A stretch of 64,000 bases of DNA from Deferribacteres bacterium. Its GTDB lineage: Bacteria; Chrysiogenota; Deferribacteres; Deferribacterales; Geovibrionaceae. Positions 5,996 through 13,820 of this stretch are shown piece after piece. Each line of letters opens with the position of its first letter. Position 1 is the stretch's first letter. Under the pieces are notes generated by a model. That model saw only the letters and a list, made by a program, of their open reading frames with translations, did not search any database and had not been told where the DNA came from. The position numbers and the translations under genes are program-made. The stretch is taken from the NCBI GenBank assembly GCA_023395255.1, contig JAEWZN010000002.1:21255-85254 (forward strand), in the 5' to 3' direction.

Positions 5996-8652
5996 TGAAA
6001 AAATTTGTTGCCTCCTGTCTGCTTTTTGTTTTGACCGCTGTTCCGGCTTTTGCCGATGTGCTCATCCCTGAATTTGCGTTCACGGGGGAGGATATTTCCA
6101 AGTTCAGCGTGGCTCCTTCCTACATGGACGTTTCACTTTCGTTCAATGTTGCCTCCGGCTTTGATACATACATCAGGCAGGAAAGCTTCCGGCTGGAAAA
6201 CACTCAGGAAAAAGAGTACTCATCCGCCGAACCGGGCGGGATGTACTCCGGCAGCTTCGGCACAAGCCTTTCTTCCGTTTTTGTGGGGGAAAGGGCCTAC
6301 CGCAACAACATAGTGAAAAACTTCATCCGAAAGGAATACATTCAGGTTATTGAATCATACGGGAAATACAGGCAGAGGCTTGCAGGAACGCCTTATATTC
6401 AGGAGTGCTCGCTTCTTTACGGTCTTTCCCTTATGGAAACGGGCAATCTCTCAGGCGGTGCGGATGCGCTTAAAACCGTTATAAAATCCGGCGGTGCGGC
6501 GGGTGATATAGCCACGGACAGCCTTTTCTCATATTACTTCAACACAAAGAACTACCCTGCCGTCATAACCGCAGGAAGGGAACAGCCGAAGTTTACCGAA
6601 TATTCACTTTATACATACCTTTACTCCCTCATGCAGAGGAAGGACTACGCTCAGATAGAGAAGACCGCTGCGGAGCAGAAGGAGCTTTTTGACAAGTTCC
6701 CTTATATGTATGATTTTGCTGTGGTGGCGGACTACCTTCTCGGCAAACCGGAAGAGGTGGCAAAGCTTGCCGGCAAAGCAACCGCGAACACAGCACCCAT
6801 GATAGCCGACACCCTTCTTTCACGGGGAGACAGAGCCGGGGCTGAAAAGCTGATTAATGCCATGCCTGAGGGTGAAGCAAAAAATGTTCTGAACGCGAAG
6901 CTTGCCGTTCTCGGCAGGAATGTCAACAGAGCGGCTGAGCTTACCGGAAAGCTTAAAGCGGATGAAAACAGGCTGAACGTTTTCTTCTTCTACGTCAGGC
7001 AGATGTTCCCTGCGCTTGATCCCGCCTTCGGCGACCGCATAAACTTTGATAAGAAAATTAATAAGGACTATATAAACTACTATAACGGCCTTGCGGCAAT
7101 GGCCGGGAAAGACTATCCGCAGGCGGTGCGCCGTCTGGACAGCATAATATTCAGCCGCGAACTGATGGAGAGCGCATATTTCTACCGCGGTATAGCATAT
7201 TTCCGCACGGATATTTCAAAAACCGAGTTTCTCCTCCTGAAATACATAGATTCCAGCGAAGAGGACGAAAAGGTTAAAATAGCCCGTTATGTTCTGGGGC
7301 AGATTTACTACCTCCGTGGAAGAACAGCGGATGCCCTGATGCTGGTGGAGGACTGCTTCACAGATGACTGCAAGCTGCTTAAGGCTGAAATAGCCATAGG
7401 CGGACAGAAATATGAGGCTGCAGAAGGATTTCTCGGCAATCTACAGGGAGAAAAAGCCTCCAAACTGCGCGCTGCGATTCTTTACAACAAAAAAGACTTC
7501 AATGGCGCTCTGGCCGAACTGAAAAAGGTTCCCCACACTGAAAAAGAGACTGATTACCTCCTCATGCTCACGTATCTCAAGCTGGATCAGCATGACGAGG
7601 CTGTGAAAATATACAGAAAACATTTTGCGGACATGCAGTTTTTCGACACTCTGACGGAGAGTCTGTTCCTCGCCGGTGACTACAGGCGTGTGCTTGACCT
7701 GCTGAACTCCACGGACAATGAGCCGAAAAACCTTCTGCTTAAGGCTAAGGTTTACACCTCAATGAAGCGTTATGATGATGCGGAGCCTATTTACCGTACG
7801 CTTATCGCCAAAAATTACGCTATATTCGACTCGGTTTACGGTCTGCTTTCCGGCTATGCGGCAAGGAATATGAAGACTGAGTTCCTGAAAACCGGAGAGA
7901 TGTCACTCACCGGACTGGGCAGGTTTGAGAGAAAGGATTTCCTGCTCATTCAGGCAGCCAGACTTGCCATAGATCTCAAGGAGATTGATCTGGCAACCAA
8001 GATGGTTAACCGCTTTTTCGGCGAGTTTCCCGATTCCCAGTATGTGCGTGAGGGGTATCTCCTGCGCGGAAGGCTGTTTAAAACCACAGGCAGGCTTGAA
8101 CAGTGCATAGCTGATGCGGACAGGCTTATGGTTATCGGCGGCTCAAAAGAGGATGCCCTTTTCCTAAAAGCTGACTGCACGGAGGCCAAAGATTCTGCTG
8201 CGGCTGTTAAAATATATCTCCAGCTTACTGAATCCGAAAGGTTCAGGGAGCTTGCCAACAGCAAGATTGCCGAGGTTTCCAGAAACCCTGCGGAAGTTCT
8301 GAAATCCGCTGAATATTTTAAGGACAAGGATTCGGAGCTTTACTATACGGGTATGGACAGATACCTCTCACTCCTTGACGGGGCGGAGCTTGTTAAAAAC
8401 GAGCAGACGGTTAAAGATATGCTGGTAAGTAAGAATATTTCCGTTATGCCGGGTGCGTATTTTCATCAGGGCAGAATACTTGAGGTTAAAAAGCAGCCTG
8501 AACAGGCAGCAGCAGCATACATGAAGGGGTATTACCTCTTCCCCGAATCAAAATATGCGAAACAAAGTTTAAGAAAAACGGTCGATATATATAAGAAGCT
8601 CGGAAAAACTTCTGAGGCTCAGGTGCTGGAGAAGAAGCTCAGCGGGAAATAG
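5995..8652 (+). CDS. Secreted tetratricopeptide-repeat protein
   Basis: An 885-aa protein with a Sec signal peptide (MKKFVASCLLFVLTAVPAFA, cleavage near residue 20). A long alpha-helical body contains many degenerate TPR units, for example YYNGLAAMAGKDYPQAVRRL, SAYFYRGIAYFRT, ARYVLGQIYYLRGRTADA and GAYFHQGRILEVKKQPEQAAAAYM. TPR proteins scaffold protein complexes, here presumably in the periplasm. No catalytic motif is visible. It follows surE and the small lipoprotein with a TAATG overlap. The tolQ-tolR-tonB set lies downstream, separated by a 533-base repeat region, so a shared envelope role is possible but unproven. Confidence 0.75.
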   Translation: MKKFVASCLLFVLTAVPAFADVLIPEFAFTGEDISKFSVAPSYMDVSLSFNVASGFDTYIRQESFRLENTQEKEYSSAEPGGMYSGSFGTSLSSVFVGERAYRNNIVKNFIRKEYIQVIESYGKYRQRLAGTPYIQECSLLYGLSLMETGNLSGGADALKTVIKSGGAAGDIATDSLFSYYFNTKNYPAVITAGREQPKFTEYSLYTYLYSLMQRKDYAQIEKTAAEQKELFDKFPYMYDFAVVADYLLGKPEEVAKLAGKATANTAPMIADTLLSRGDRAGAEKLINAMPEGEAKNVLNAKLAVLGRNVNRAAELTGKLKADENRLNVFFFYVRQMFPALDPAFGDRINFDKKINKDYINYYNGLAAMAGKDYPQAVRRLDSIIFSRELMESAYFYRGIAYFRTDISKTEFLLLKYIDSSEEDEKVKIARYVLGQIYYLRGRTADALMLVEDCFTDDCKLLKAEIAIGGQKYEAAEGFLGNLQGEKASKLRAAILYNKKDFNGALAELKKVPHTEKETDYLLMLTYLKLDQHDEAVKIYRKHFADMQFFDTLTESLFLAGDYRRVLDLLNSTDNEPKNLLLKAKVYTSMKRYDDAEPIYRTLIAKNYAIFDSVYGLLSGYAARNMKTEFLKTGEMSLTGLGRFERKDFLLIQAARLAIDLKEIDLATKMVNRFFGEFPDSQYVREGYLLRGRLFKTTGRLEQCIADADRLMVIGGSKEDALFLKADCTEAKDSAAAVKIYLQLTESERFRELANSKIAEVSRNPAEVLKSAEYFKDKDSELYYTGMDRYLSLLDGAELVKNEQTVKDMLVSKNISVMPGAYFHQGRILEVKKQPEQAAAAYMKGYYLFPESKYAKQSLRKTVDIYKKLGKTSEAQVLEKKLSGK

Positions 8653-8724
8653 GGAAATCCCCCTCTTTCCCCCTTTGTTAAAGGGGGAGGGTCATTCTGG
8701 GCATTTATCAGAGAATAGCCGAGC
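8653..8724. other. Gene-free stretch with GC-rich hairpin after TPR gene
   Basis: CCCCCTTT (8669-8676) pairs perfectly with AAAGGGGG (8680-8687) across a GTT loop. There is no following T run, so it is not a textbook terminator. The motif resembles the C-rich/G-rich halves that border REP-like intergenic repeats in many genomes. Confidence 0.5.
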
Positions 8725-8934
8725 AGGTTCCCGTGGAAGAGACTGCCGCGTCAGGCTCACGCCTTCCTCGCAGTGACGGTTAACATGTCATTGCGAACTC
8801 TTTAAGAGTGAAGCAATCTCTCATGCGAGTGGGGGTAAGCTGTAGGATGTAGTTTTTTTCAAACTGTACAGTCTTATGACCGTATGCGGCGTAAGATAGT
8901 ATATAAGTGTGTAATATATTTAAGGTATTTATAT
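8725..8934. repeat. 210-bp repeat, copy A, with REP-like arms
   Basis: Nearly identical to copy B at 8961-9169, with about six substitutions and one indel. It contains inverted REP-like arms: GAGACTGCCGCG to CGCAGTGACGG, then GTCATTGCGAAC to GAAGCAATCTC. These are followed by a unique tail that includes a possible promoter (TTATGA, 17 bases, TAGTAT). Confidence 0.9.
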
Positions 8935-8960
8935 CGGTTCGGATAGCGGATGAGCGTGAT

Positions 8961-9169
8961 AGGTTCCCATGGAAGAGACTGCCGCGTTAGGCTCACGCCT
9001 TCCTCGCAGTGACGGTTAAGATGTCATTGCGAACTCTTTAAGAGTGAAGCAATCTCTCATGCGAGTGGGGGTAAGCTGTAGGATGTAGTTTTTTTCAAAC
9101 TGTACAGTCTTGTGACCGTCTGCGGCGTAAGATAGTGTATAAGTGTGTAATATATTAAGGTATTTATAT
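8961..9169. repeat. 210-bp repeat, copy B, directly before tolQ
   Basis: Direct tandem duplicate of copy A, offset by 236 bases. Copy B ends 16 bases before the tolQ ATG and so supplies its leader and perhaps its promoter (TTGTGA, 17 bases, TAGTGT). The 26 bases between the copies are unrelated. Confidence 0.9.
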
Positions 9170-9185
9170 AATTGGAGGTCTATTG

Positions 9186-9809
9186 ATGTTGGATTCATTC
9201 GTGCAGATTATGGAGAAGGGCGGAGTGCTTATGTATCCGATTCTGTTTCTGTCCATGATTTCCCTTGGAATATTCCTTGAGAGGCTTTATGCCCTCAGAA
9301 AAGAAAGATATATGCCGAAGCTTTTTCTGGATAAGCTTTTTGAGGCACTCAGCAAAAAAGATCTCGGAGCGGCAAGAACAATCAGCAGCGCTGATGCCAG
9401 TTCTGCTGCCAAAATCGCCTCTGATGTGCTGAACAACCTTGACCTGCCCATTTCCAGACTGATGGAAGCCACAGAGGAATCCGGCCGTTACGAAGCCCGC
9501 AGGCTTGAGAAATATCTCCCCACGCTCCAGACCATAGCCAGCGTTTCCCCTCTGCTCGGTCTTTTGGGTACGGTTCTCGGTATGATTAAGACATTCATAG
9601 TGATAAGCTCTCAAGGTGTGGGCGATGCTCAGGCTCTCGCCGGGGGTATATCCGAGGCGCTGCTTACCACTGCGGCAGGTCTCAGTGTGGCTATCCCCAC
9701 CATGATATTTTACTACATAGTGCGCCACAGGTCTGACAGGGTGAGCCTTGAGCTTGAACAGGCCACCAGTAAAATGATTAACCTTATCTTCAAAGAGGGC
9801 GGACAGTGA
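9186..9809 (+). CDS. TolQ/ExbB proton channel subunit
   Basis: A 207-aa inner-membrane protein of the MotA/TolQ/ExbB family. It has an N-terminal helix (GGVLMYPILFLSMISLGIFLE), a cytosolic loop and two further helices. The family signature TIASVSPLLGLLGTVLGMIKTF is followed by GISEALLTTAAGLSVAIPTMIFY. With the ExbD/TolR-like and TonB-like proteins encoded next, it would use the proton gradient to drive outer-membrane transport or envelope constriction. I chose ATG 9186 because GGAGG (9174-9178) is well spaced; a TTG three bases upstream is less likely. The stop overlaps the next gene's GTG start. The sequence alone does not decide between the ExbB and TolQ names. Confidence 0.92.
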   Translation: MLDSFVQIMEKGGVLMYPILFLSMISLGIFLERLYALRKERYMPKLFLDKLFEALSKKDLGAARTISSADASSAAKIASDVLNNLDLPISRLMEATEESGRYEARRLEKYLPTLQTIASVSPLLGLLGTVLGMIKTFIVISSQGVGDAQALAGGISEALLTTAAGLSVAIPTMIFYYIVRHRSDRVSLELEQATSKMINLIFKEGGQ

Positions 9810-10207
9810 AATTTTCCAGAGACGACCGCAAACAGAGCCTTGATATAAATATTACGCCTCTGATAGACGTGGTCTTCCTTCTGCTTATTTTCTTCATGGT
9901 ATCAACATCATTCATAGTTTCGAGCTCTATTGATGTTGATTTGCCCAAGGCGAAGGGTGACCCGGTGGAGGTTAAGAAAAATATCCGTATTTCCATAAAC
10001 AGCGAAGGCGGAATCCATGTTAACGGCGTTCTTTACGCTGATGACAAGGTGGCGGGAATACTGGACAGCCTTAAGAACGAAAGCCCTGAGGCAACGGTTG
10101 TTATAGAAGCCGATAAGGCGGCAACCCACGGAAAGGTGGTTTTTGTTATGGATGCTGCCAGAAAAACAGGCTTTGCAAAGTTCGCAATAGCAGTTGACGA
10201 GGAGTAG
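9806..10207 (+). CDS. ExbD/TolR energy-transduction subunit
   Basis: A 133-aa protein with the ExbD/TolR plan: a short cytosolic tail, one transmembrane helix and a periplasmic domain. The helix carries the proton-relay Asp in INITPLIDVVFLLLIFFMVS (Asp near residue 22). The periplasmic part ends in the typical VVIEADKAATHGKVVFVMDAARKTGF region. The start is GTG 9806, overlapping the TGA of the preceding gene, which implies coupled translation. It works in a complex with the upstream ExbB/TolQ homologue and the TonB-like protein encoded two bases downstream. Confidence 0.92.
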   Translation: MKFSRDDRKQSLDINITPLIDVVFLLLIFFMVSTSFIVSSSIDVDLPKAKGDPVEVKKNIRISINSEGGIHVNGVLYADDKVAGILDSLKNESPEATVVIEADKAATHGKVVFVMDAARKTGFAKFAIAVDEE

Positions 10208-10209
10208 TC

Positions 10210-10923
10210 TTGGCACGGCTTTTTCCGTTTGTTCTGATCTCTGTTCTGGCGCATATAGCCGCTTTGGGCTTTCTGCCGGAATTTAAGGTCGATTTTTCGA
10301 GCAGATCCGAGCCCATAGCGGTGGAGATAATTCCTCCGAGGCCTAAGATTCTGCCCAAACCGCCCGTAAAGGTGACCGGTGTGCCGGAACGGCCTGCGGA
10401 AAACCCTTTCGGAAATGTTGAACCCACAATAACCATGCCGGAGCTTGATATTCCGAAGGTTGATGTCGATACAAATTACGAGGTCGAAATTCCTGACCTT
10501 AAGGTAAGCCGTGTCACCACGGATTCCGAAGTCAGGGTGGATAAAAGGCTCCTCTCAGAGATTCAGTCCACCCGTGAGACTGTGGAAAAGGAAGTCAGGG
10601 CAGGGCAGGGCGAAAAATCCACCACTGAGGCGAAGGAATACGCGGACAGCAGTTTCTTTGTGCTGGAAAATATAAGCAACAACAGACGCCGCATAACCCA
10701 TGTGCCGCCTAAGCCCACATTTTCTCTGTCTAACGACACAAAGGTGAACGTGCGTTTCAAAATAGACAAACAGGGAACCACATACGGAATAGTGCTCATA
10801 ACAAGAAGCGATTCAAACATAGAGAAGCTGGCTGTTGAATTTGTGGAAAGGCTCAAGTTCAACTCAGTTACATACGCAACCAACGACTCCGCTGAAATAA
10901 CTCTCTACTTCAAGGTTAGATAA
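10210..10923 (+). CDS. TonB-family protein
   Basis: A 237-aa protein with an N-terminal transmembrane anchor (LFPFVLISVLAHIAALGFL, including the Ser/His seen in TonB anchors). A Pro/Lys-rich spacer follows (PPRPKILPKPPVKV and later repeats of acidic-Pro segments), then a C-terminal domain near residues 165-237 with the TonB/TolA-like layout VNVRFKIDKQGTTYGIVLI. It would transmit force from the ExbB/ExbD motor to outer-membrane receptors. The start is TTG 10210, two bases after the exbD-like stop, with GAGGAG upstream. TolA remains possible, but the Pro-rich linker favours TonB. Confidence 0.82.
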   Translation: MARLFPFVLISVLAHIAALGFLPEFKVDFSSRSEPIAVEIIPPRPKILPKPPVKVTGVPERPAENPFGNVEPTITMPELDIPKVDVDTNYEVEIPDLKVSRVTTDSEVRVDKRLLSEIQSTRETVEKEVRAGQGEKSTTEAKEYADSSFFVLENISNNRRRITHVPPKPTFSLSNDTKVNVRFKIDKQGTTYGIVLITRSDSNIEKLAVEFVERLKFNSVTYATNDSAEITLYFKVR

Positions 10924-12050
10924 TGAATTCTCTTACTGAAAAAATACGCGCCCGCATTGCCGATAAAGGTATGATAACTTTTGCTGAATTTATGAATATG
11001 GCTCTGTACGAGCCGGAGCAGGGCTACTATCAGAAAAAGAACCCCTTCGGTCATCAGGGGAGCTTTTACACCTCCGTAAACGCTTCCGCATCCTTCGGCA
11101 GAACCCTTGCCAATGCTTTTGCTGATACGGCGGAAAGGCTTTCTCTACCCGCCTGTTTCTGTGAAATGGGTGCGGGAAGCGGCATGCTGGCTAATGATAT
11201 TCTCACGCGCCTTAAAATCTCCAAACCTGAATTTTACGCAAGGCTCAGTTACACCATCATAGAGAAAAGCGGCTATCTCATAGACTGTCAGCGTGAACTG
11301 CTTAAAGAGCATGAAGGAAAAGTAAGCTGGAAAAGCTTTGAGGAGTTCGGCGGATTTCAGGGTATTTTCTTTTCAAACGAACTGGTGGACGCTTTTCCGG
11401 TGCACAGAGTCATCAGGCTTGGGGAAGATGTTAAGGAACTCTATGTAATTGAGCATGAGGGCGGGCTGACATTTTATCCCGACAGGCTTTCCACCCCGAA
11501 GATACAGGAATATCTCGACAGGATAAACCTCAGAATAACGGACGGGCAGATAGTCGATCTCAATCTGGACATGATAGGCTGGGTTCAGGCTCTGGCCTCG
11601 AAGATAGAAAAAGGCATGGTTTTCACCGTGGACTACGGCTACCCGGCGGAAAATATATTCGCCTCATACCGCAGGGACGGAACTGTGACCTGCTACTTTA
11701 AACATTCCCAGAACAATGACTTTTTCGAGAGAATAGGTGATCAGGATATAACCGCCTTTGTGGATTTCACTTCATTGCAGAGCTATGGCAGGGATGCGGG
11801 GCTGGAGCCGATTTCACTTACACCTCAGTGGCTGTTTCTTGTGCAGTCGGGTATTCTGAGCGAAATAGAAAATGCGGAAACAGACCTCCAGAAGGCATCG
11901 GTTAAGGCGCTTATAATGCCGGAGGGCGGCTTCGGGACAAACTTTTTTGTTCTGGCGCAGAGCAGAAATGTTGAGATACCGGACGACTTCCCGTACCGCA
12001 AGGGAGCCAAGGAAACCCTTGATATTCTGGCGAAAATGAACGGATTCTGA
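10923..12050 (+). CDS. MidA/NDUFAF7-family SAM-dependent methyltransferase
   Basis: A 375-aa protein of the DUF185/MidA family, whose mitochondrial member NDUFAF7 methylates an arginine of a complex I subunit. Family marks are the N-terminal MTFAEFMNMALYEPEQGYYQ (seen here as ITFAEFMNMALYEPEQGYY), FYTSVNASASFGRTLA, the SAM-binding glycine motif CEMGAGSGMLANDIL (about residues 79-93), FFSNELVDAFPVHRV and VFTVDYGYPAENIFA. The bacterial substrate is unknown. The start overlaps the stop of the TonB gene (TAATG), so it is co-transcribed with the energy-transduction set. Confidence 0.9.
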   Translation: MNSLTEKIRARIADKGMITFAEFMNMALYEPEQGYYQKKNPFGHQGSFYTSVNASASFGRTLANAFADTAERLSLPACFCEMGAGSGMLANDILTRLKISKPEFYARLSYTIIEKSGYLIDCQRELLKEHEGKVSWKSFEEFGGFQGIFFSNELVDAFPVHRVIRLGEDVKELYVIEHEGGLTFYPDRLSTPKIQEYLDRINLRITDGQIVDLNLDMIGWVQALASKIEKGMVFTVDYGYPAENIFASYRRDGTVTCYFKHSQNNDFFERIGDQDITAFVDFTSLQSYGRDAGLEPISLTPQWLFLVQSGILSEIENAETDLQKASVKALIMPEGGFGTNFFVLAQSRNVEIPDDFPYRKGAKETLDILAKMNGF

Positions 12051-12184
12051 AAAACCTGAGAGGCAGTAACTGTTGGGGAGAAACCGGAATTTATCCAAGA
12101 TGATTTAATGTATTTCTATTTTATTCATATTTTTTTCTGCTATTCTGAGTTTATCAGTTAAAATTCATCTTACGGACAGACACA

Positions 12185-13780
12185 ATGGAAATGAGAAAAT
12201 ACGTAACACTGCGTATAACTTTATTATGCGTTATGCTCACTGCCGCAATGACGGCTGTTATCGGCATGAAATCGATTTCCGATAAAAAGGGGGATATAGG
12301 GGAAACCCTTGCAGAAACAGCATATCTTACATCGGATAAGCTGGATCGTTACATGTGGTCGCGCTACAGCGAGATAAAAACCTTCTCAAGAATAGATGCA
12401 GTGGCAGAGACGGAAAATTATGCCTCAATCAGAAAAACCATTGAAAATCTTCAGAAAAATATTCCTTCATTTTCATGGATAGGTTTTACCGATGCTGTCG
12501 GTACTGTAAAGGCCAGTACGGGCGGGATTCTCGAAGGAGTAGATATATCAAAGCGTCCTGTATTTGCTGAGGGGATTAAGGGTGAGTTTGTTGGGGATGT
12601 GCACGATGCTGTTCTGCTTGCCAAGCTCCTCCCGAATCCCAGTGGCGAGCCTATGAAGTTTGTGGATATAAGCTTTGCAGTCGGCGGGGAGGAAGAACCC
12701 AAGGGAGTTCTTGCCACTCATTTAAGCTGGGAGTGGGTCAATGAGATGCAGTCCAATTTTCTTGATCCGGTGAATATGCGGAATAACTCATCAGTTTATA
12801 TAGTCAGCTATGACAATACTGTGCTTCTTGGGCCGAATGAGGAAATCGGAAGCAAGCTTGCACTCGACAGCCTGAAGTATGCCCGGAACAATGACTCCGG
12901 CTGGCGGGTAGAGGACTGGGGTGACGGCAGCAAATATCTTACAGGCTACTCATTCAGCAACGGTTACGGGGATTACAAAGGGCTTGGCTGGACTGTCCTC
13001 ATCAGACAGCCGCTTAATGTGGCTTATCAGCCTGTTCAGCAGTTGCAGTTTTTTATAATATCCACCGGAGTTCTTTTCACTCTTATATTTTCTGCTGCCG
13101 GGTGGTTTTTTGCGGGTGCAGTATCAAGTCCTATAGTCTCTGTTGCGAAGGCAGCGGATAAACTGAGGTTCGGCAAGATTGCCCCTATCCCTGTCTACAA
13201 AGGGATAAAAGAGATTGAGGCTCTTTCGGATTCAATAAATGATCTAATTCTCAGCTTGTCCAGCACCGAGTCAGAGCTGGACAGCATGCGCAGTATAGCT
13301 CTGGCGGATAAACTCACCGGACTGCCCAACCGGGCGGCACTGGAGAGATTTTTGGAAAAAAATACCGCTCTGGCAGCCAGACAGGGTTTTGCTCTTGAAT
13401 TTATGTACATAGATCTGGACGGTTTTAAGCCGATAAACGATACCTACGGTCACGCGGCCGGGGATGAGGTGCTGAAAGAGGTGGGCAGAAGGCTTACTGC
13501 GTCAGTCCGCAAAGAGGAGATAGCAGCCAGAATAGGCGGGGACGAGTTTGCTGCTGTTCTCTTTGCCAGTGATTCGAATACCGGGGAAAATGTCGCAGCA
13601 AGAATAATAGAGTCAGTCTCAATGCCTGTTGATATAGACGGAAAATCGGTCAGAGTCGGGTGCAGCATAGGCATCTCTCTCTGGCAAAGCGGAAACTGCA
13701 CAGCCGAGGTATTCGACAAGGCGGATAAAGCGCTTTACATATCAAAAAGGAACGGAAAAAACAGATACACAAGAAATTAA
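12185..13780 (+). CDS. Membrane diguanylate cyclase (dCache-HAMP-GGDEF)
   Basis: A 531-aa protein that should synthesise cyclic di-GMP. Two transmembrane helices (about residues 9-28 and 284-308) flank a periplasmic dCache-type sensor region (SFSWIGFTDAVGTVKAS, GVDISKRPVFAEGI, GLGWTVLIRQPL). A HAMP linker and a C-terminal GGDEF domain (about 370-531) follow, with LADKLTGLPNRAAL, DLDGFKPINDTYGHAAGDEVL and an intact GGDEF catalytic loop. The inhibitory RxxD site reads RKEE, so product inhibition may be weak. The ligand of the sensor is unknown. The gene is monocistronic, with a shared terminator to the convergent Mrp operon. Confidence 0.93.
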   Translation: MEMRKYVTLRITLLCVMLTAAMTAVIGMKSISDKKGDIGETLAETAYLTSDKLDRYMWSRYSEIKTFSRIDAVAETENYASIRKTIENLQKNIPSFSWIGFTDAVGTVKASTGGILEGVDISKRPVFAEGIKGEFVGDVHDAVLLAKLLPNPSGEPMKFVDISFAVGGEEEPKGVLATHLSWEWVNEMQSNFLDPVNMRNNSSVYIVSYDNTVLLGPNEEIGSKLALDSLKYARNNDSGWRVEDWGDGSKYLTGYSFSNGYGDYKGLGWTVLIRQPLNVAYQPVQQLQFFIISTGVLFTLIFSAAGWFFAGAVSSPIVSVAKAADKLRFGKIAPIPVYKGIKEIEALSDSINDLILSLSSTESELDSMRSIALADKLTGLPNRAALERFLEKNTALAARQGFALEFMYIDLDGFKPINDTYGHAAGDEVLKEVGRRLTASVRKEEIAARIGGDEFAAVLFASDSNTGENVAARIIESVSMPVDIDGKSVRVGCSIGISLWQSGNCTAEVFDKADKALYISKRNGKNRYTRN

Positions 13781-13788
13781 AATAAAAA

Positions 13789-13820
13789 GAGCCGCCCTGA
13801 GACGGCTCGTATATATTTTA
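13789..13820. terminator. Bidirectional terminator between GGDEF gene and Mrp operon
   Basis: GAGCCG (13789-13794) pairs with CGGCTC (13803-13808). The plus side is followed by a TATATATTTTA tract. The minus side runs into TTTTTATTTTAATTT (complement of 13773-13788). The two flanking genes converge on it. Confidence 0.8.
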
